A DNA stretch of 64,000 nucleotides from Aldehydirespirator sp965221185 (lineage in GTDB: Bacteria; Actinomycetota; Acidimicrobiia; Acidimicrobiales; Aldehydirespiratoraceae): contig OZ244866.1 in the NCBI GenBank assembly GCA_965221185.1, positions 124,001-188,000 on the forward strand, in the 5' to 3' direction. Positions 60,556 through 64,000 of this stretch are shown here, one piece after another. Below the pieces are notes generated by a model. It saw only the letters and a list, made by a program, of their open reading frames with translations, searched no databases and was not told the origin of the DNA. The stretch's first letter is position 1, and every line of letters begins with the position of its first letter. Position numbers and translations under genes: made by a program.

Positions 60556-62034
60556 ATGGTGATCGAACTGGCCGAGCGGGTCGACGTGGCAGCATCAGAA
60601 CTGCTGGCAGGCGTGCGCCGCGGCCAGGCGTCTTCTGAGGAACTGATCGAGTTGCTCTCCGTGACGCGTGCGGTGAGGGGCAAGCTGAACGCGATCCAGG
60701 CGCTTGCGGCATCGGCTGTGGCGGCGAGCCGCGGCCACGGAGACGGCGGCACGCATGTGCTCGCCGAGACCACGGGGGCGTCTCGCCAGGACGCGCTCGG
60801 GCACATCAGCACCGCACAGGCGATAGAGGCCGCGCCTGCGGTGCGCGACGCGGTGGAGTCTGGCAGGGTCGCGCCAGCGAACGCGAAGCGGCTCGCCGAG
60901 ACACTCAAGAAGACCAGCGCCGAGGATGTCGAGCGCGACCGCGAGCTGCTGTCCAAGGCTGAGTCGTTGGCGCCGGAGCAGTTTGCGAAGGAGGCCAAGC
61001 GCTGGGCCGCAGACCGTCAAGACGACGGCGGCGAATCCGAGTACCGCCGCCGGCGGGCCCGCCGCAGCGTGCGCATGTGGGACGGTGACGACGGCATGAT
61101 GCACCTGCACGGCCAGTTCGACCCCGTCACCGGTCGTCGCATCGCCAACCGACTCAACCGCGAGGCCCGCCGGCTCCAGGACGCCGACAAGCAGCGGCTC
61201 GGCGCCGAAGGGCAGCGCACACCCCAGCAGAGCATGGCTGACGCGCTCGACAACCTCACCGCCACCAGCGCCGTAGCGGGTGGCGGCCGGCCCTTTGCTG
61301 ACATTGCGCTGGTCGCGCGGCTAGACGCTGATGCCGAGAAGCTGATGGTGTCCACCGCTGACGGCGACCCGCTTCCCTCCTCGGTGGTTGAGAGACTGGC
61401 TTGCGGGTCGTCGTGGTTCGCGCTGGTGCTCAGTTCCAAGGGCGTGCCCATGTGGAAGGGCAGGAACGTTCGGCGGGCCACCGAGTCGCAGTTCCAGGCG
61501 CTCCTCGCGCTCTACGGGGGCTGTGCCGGCTGCGGCGAGCCCGACACCCTCAAGATCCAGGCCCATCACATGGACCCGTTCGCTCTCGGTGGCGGCACCG
61601 ACCTGGACAACCTGTTGCCGCTGTGTTGGGGCTGCCATCACAAGATCCACCATCACGACTGGCAGATCACCTGCCGGGACGACGGATTGCGAACTATCAA
61701 GCCGCCAGACAGGATCCACTGCGGCCCGGCGCGCATGCCCGAAGCCGTGCCGCTGTTCGCCCCGCCGGGCCCGTCCCGAGACGCCGACCCCGACCCGCCC
61801 CGTCCGCACCGCGACCCCGGCGCCCGAGAGGGGCCGCCTACCAACCGAACCGGAGCCGCACCGGCGTCACCGGCCGGGCTGTGTGGACCCCGTGCCGCAC
61901 GAGACGGGCCGCCAATCAAGGAGACCGGAGCCGCGCCGACGAAACCGGCCGGGCTGTCGGGACCCAAAGCCGCCCGAGCCGCACTCGGCGCCGCTCGAGC
62001 CATACAAACCGCAGCCCCAGCCCCGCACACCTGA
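60556..62034 (+). CDS. DUF222/13E12-type HNH endonuclease
   Basis: 492 residues from the ATG at 60556 (an upstream ATG at 60517 adds 13). The N-terminal two thirds are DUF222 (ELLSVTRAVRGKLNAIQALA, then RRSVRMWDGDDGMMHLHGQF). The HNH domain carries CAGCGEPDTLKIQAHH, then GGGTDLDNLLPLCWGCHHKI, with the two Cys pairs that bind zinc. The tail is low-complexity Pro/Ala/Gly with a 25-residue repeat. Actinobacterial proteins of this type are multicopy (the 13E12 repeats of mycobacteria) and are considered mobile or selfish elements; a biochemical role is unproven. Confidence 0.88.
   Translation: MVIELAERVDVAASELLAGVRRGQASSEELIELLSVTRAVRGKLNAIQALAASAVAASRGHGDGGTHVLAETTGASRQDALGHISTAQAIEAAPAVRDAVESGRVAPANAKRLAETLKKTSAEDVERDRELLSKAESLAPEQFAKEAKRWAADRQDDGGESEYRRRRARRSVRMWDGDDGMMHLHGQFDPVTGRRIANRLNREARRLQDADKQRLGAEGQRTPQQSMADALDNLTATSAVAGGGRPFADIALVARLDADAEKLMVSTADGDPLPSSVVERLACGSSWFALVLSSKGVPMWKGRNVRRATESQFQALLALYGGCAGCGEPDTLKIQAHHMDPFALGGGTDLDNLLPLCWGCHHKIHHHDWQITCRDDGLRTIKPPDRIHCGPARMPEAVPLFAPPGPSRDADPDPPRPHRDPGAREGPPTNRTGAAPASPAGLCGPRAARDGPPIKETGAAPTKPAGLSGPKAARAALGAARAIQTAAPAPHT
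61831..61980 (+). repeat. Two 75-bp tandem repeats in the HNH gene
   Basis: Units at 61831-61905 and 61906-61980, both starting GGGCCGCC, encode GPPTNRTGAAPASPAGLCGP and GPPIKETGAAPTKPAGLSGP plus five more residues (RAARD, KAARA). They are clearly related but diverged, in the disordered tail of the DUF222-HNH protein, and preserve reading frame. Confidence 0.85.
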
Positions 62035-62102
62035 ACCGTGCTGTTGGTCGCCTGGCTGTGGGCGGTCAGGTAGGCGTCCAGCCCCGCACACCTGAACCAT
62101 GC
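62017..62102 (+). repeat. 25-bp direct repeat at the end of the HNH gene
   Basis: CCAGCCCCGCACACCTGAAC occurs at 62017-62036 and again at 62078-62097, each followed by CNTGC (G or A at N). The first copy contains the stop codon of the HNH gene (TGA in CACCTGAACC), so the repeat spans the gene end. Such repeats at an element's edge may be recombination points. Confidence 0.7.
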
Positions 62103-62186
62103 CGGTGCGACGGCTTCGCCCCGGGGTCTCGACGTGGGCGCCGACCGAGGGCGTTGACGCGGCTCATGACCTCGCTGTGGTCGCTG

Positions 62187-63905
62187 TCAGCAGACGGTGA
62201 TGGTCTCGGCGATGGGGGAGAGGGCTGCGAGGTCGCAGAAGGTGGGCTTGGAGACGAACCAGCGACCGTCGATCAGCGCCGCTTCGCCCTCTCGGCCGTC
62301 GAAGATGACTTGGTCGTTGAGAATGATCGAATAGACGACCCGGGCGGTGGTGGCCGACGTGCGGGAGATCGCATCGACCCGGGCGCGGACGGCCGCTCCA
62401 AGCTCACCGACCGCTTCGAACATCCGGCGGGCTGCGTCCCGCATGCCTTCGAATTCCTCGACCTGGTCGATCCGCAACTCGATGTCGGGGATCGATCCGT
62501 CCAAGTGGGTCTCGAACGCGGCGGTGATGGCCTGGGCCGTGACCTCGTCGACCGGCTGATCGTCGGTAGGCCCGCGCTCATCGGGAGCCTCGGGCAGCGC
62601 GGCGGCAGCCGCGTCGGTCCCCTCGGTCCGGGCGGCGTCGCACACCAGTGTCAGGGCGACGCCGGTGTGGTCCGACGGGAAGGCGAGGTCTCCGGCCGCG
62701 GGCTCGGCGTTGAACAGACCGGTACCCTCGCCCACCCTGCAGTCCCGGTCCGGAGTCGAGTACAGCAGGTAGTCGATGCGGCTGCTCTGGCGGCTCGACG
62801 GATCGGACATATCGGCCAGAGACGTGTCCTCCCGACCGGCCGTGCAGCCCGACCCGCTGGACTGATCGCATTCGCTGTGGCCCGCGGCCAGGTGCGAGTC
62901 GACGAACCCGGCCTCGCTGAACACCGCCAGAGCGGGACTGCCCGCCGAGTCGTTCAAGTCGCCGCCGACCACGGTCACGCCTGCGCCGAGGGCGACCCCC
63001 TCGGCGAACTGGAGGACCTGGCGGGCCTGGCAGGCGCGCAATCTGCCCTCGGCGTCGCATGGGGGAGGGCACAGCCCCGGGCTGCATGCCCGGTCGTCGC
63101 CGGCGGAGGCCAGATGGGTGGTCAGGAAATCGACCACCCCGACCGGCGACATGACCCGGACGAGGTACGCGGACCGGAATCGGTCGGCCAGCACCCGTCT
63201 CTGGGAGCCGATCACCTCCAGCGTGGTCAGCACCACTTCCCGGTCGAGTCCGGGATCGTTGTCCCAGACGACCTCATAGCCGCAGGCGCCGGCTTCGGCG
63301 GAAACCAGGCTCACGATCCGCTCGTTGGCCTCCTGGATCGACACAAGCTCAGGGCACCCGACCTGGGCGAGCTGTGCCATGAACAGCGACACCCGCTCGC
63401 TCACCCGGCAGGAGTCGCTGTCCGCGGCGCACCCCACCCCGTGCAGGATGTTCTGGCTGACGAGTCGCACGGAGGCAACTTCCTGTACTGGAGCCCCAAG
63501 CTCCTCCTCGGCTGGCTCCTCGGCGGGCGGTTCCTCGGGCTCAGGCTCCCCGGGCTCAGGCTCCTCAGCGTCCAGTTCCTCGACGTCGGGCTCCGAAACG
63601 GCTGGCTCTTCGGACGCGCCGTCAGCCGAGTCTTCGATGCCTGACGGTTCCTCATCGTCGGCGTCTTCGGCGGCCTGCTCGCTGCTCTCATCGACAACCG
63701 GCGACCCGGGCTCGACAGGAGCCTCATCAGCCGGCGGCGGAGGCTCGCCCGCAGACCCGTCCGACCCGCAGGCCGACGCGACGAGGACCAGGACAGCCAC
63801 CACAGCCGCGAGCCGGACGTCGGATCGCCACCTGCGTGCACCGAGACGGGTCGGGCCGAGAGCGGACACCGACGGGCCCGAGCCACCACCTGCAGCGACA
63901 GCCAC
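62187..63905 (-). CDS. Endonuclease/exonuclease/phosphatase-family lipoprotein
   Basis: 572 residues from a GTG. Lipobox SAC with C46 after a hydrophobic LAAVVAVLVLV segment anchors it outside the membrane. A long acidic, proline-rich stalk (about 50-145, with EPEPGEPEPEEPPAEEPAEE) leads to an EEP domain: VSQNILHGVG, VSIQEANERI, VVGGDLNDSAGSP and the catalytic end FPSDHTGVAL. The last ~110 residues, after PDERGPTDDQ, resemble an NTF2/SnoaL-like small domain (AITAAFETHL, DGRWFVSKPTFCDL). Likely a secreted phosphodiesterase or nuclease. Cysteine-rich inserts (CSPGLCPPPCD) suggest disulfides. Confidence 0.83.
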   Translation of the reverse strand: MAVAAGGGSGPSVSALGPTRLGARRWRSDVRLAAVVAVLVLVASACGSDGSAGEPPPPADEAPVEPGSPVVDESSEQAAEDADDEEPSGIEDSADGASEEPAVSEPDVEELDAEEPEPGEPEPEEPPAEEPAEEELGAPVQEVASVRLVSQNILHGVGCAADSDSCRVSERVSLFMAQLAQVGCPELVSIQEANERIVSLVSAEAGACGYEVVWDNDPGLDREVVLTTLEVIGSQRRVLADRFRSAYLVRVMSPVGVVDFLTTHLASAGDDRACSPGLCPPPCDAEGRLRACQARQVLQFAEGVALGAGVTVVGGDLNDSAGSPALAVFSEAGFVDSHLAAGHSECDQSSGSGCTAGREDTSLADMSDPSSRQSSRIDYLLYSTPDRDCRVGEGTGLFNAEPAAGDLAFPSDHTGVALTLVCDAARTEGTDAAAAALPEAPDERGPTDDQPVDEVTAQAITAAFETHLDGSIPDIELRIDQVEEFEGMRDAARRMFEAVGELGAAVRARVDAISRTSATTARVVYSIILNDQVIFDGREGEAALIDGRWFVSKPTFCDLAALSPIAETITVC

Positions 63906-64000
63906 CGGGAGTAATCGTAGAACCTGGAGTCGCAGCGGACGCTGGTCAGCGCAGTGTCGGGCTACGTGGGCTAGCTCGCTTCGGGCCGCCGACCGCGAGA
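63906..64000. other. Window end, no gene seen
   Basis: 95 bases upstream of the EEP lipoprotein start. No coding signal or clear promoter hexamers could be picked out. Confidence 0.4.

Noticed and set aside
61401..63644. 747-codon open frame on the plus strand
   Set aside because: It runs antisense to the EEP lipoprotein gene and across the end of the HNH gene; high GC produces such shadow frames.

Overview
The window is high-GC DNA (about two thirds G+C by eye) with dense gene packing, many GTG starts and many 4-base ATGA overlaps. The gene content (LIV-type ABC transport, acyl-CoA synthetases, luciferase-like and PPOX-type probable F420 enzymes, cytochromes P450, AddAB-like recombination nuclease, a free-standing LigD-type polymerase, many VapBC/MazF-type modules) points to an actinobacterium. 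The secreted protein repeats ending in RLLP-type motifs remind me of Acidimicrobiia, but that is recollection, not proof. No rRNA, tRNA or CRISPR array was seen.

Layout. 1-527: end of an antitoxin gene and a MazF/PemK toxin. 660-8995 (minus): one eight-gene operon running ligA-ligB-FAH hydrolase-ThDP enzyme-livH-livM-livG-livF, which couples aromatic ring cleavage to a LIV-family importer. 9078-12754: thioesterase, secreted repeat protein, and a substrate-binding lipoprotein that could serve the importer. 12781-17339: malonyl-CoA-synthetase-like enzyme, shikimate kinase, type II dehydroquinase, LigD-type polymerase and LLM oxidoreductase. 17453-23223: probable beta-propeller protein, a polymorphic-toxin-like protein with EF-hand-like loops, DsbB and TlpA redox proteins, aminotransferase. 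23240-34722: three-part lipid/secondary metabolism block (two acyl-CoA synthetases, enoyl-CoA hydratase, PsuG with two tandem P450s, two fold-type-II PLP enzymes with a MarR regulator). 34712-41499: addA/addB-like pair. 41856-49175: oxidative cluster with three tandem isopenicillin-N-synthase-like oxygenases (the third frameshifted), a remnant of a fourth, a cytosine-deaminase-like amidohydrolase, a Rieske oxygenase, another IPNS-like gene and a PPOX protein. 49347-53036: NmrA-like protein, a NUDIX-DUF1445 fusion, a cupin and a YjbR protein. 53224-62034: accessory island of toxin-antitoxin genes and relics, a DUF4143 ATPase, a TcmP/DUF5131 pair of visibly lower GC, a dead hsdM fragment, VapBC and a DUF222-HNH protein. 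62187-63905: EEP-family lipoprotein.

The most unusual signal is a dispersed intergenic repeat (seven copies with the core, plus a stub at 6897). In five of these eight copies it begins at or within about 12 bases after a stop codon, in the same orientation as the gene it follows, and in one more (9870) it forms the gene's own 3' end. It contains a hairpin supported by a compensatory base change in the 51840 copy. It has no transposase or terminal inverted repeats.
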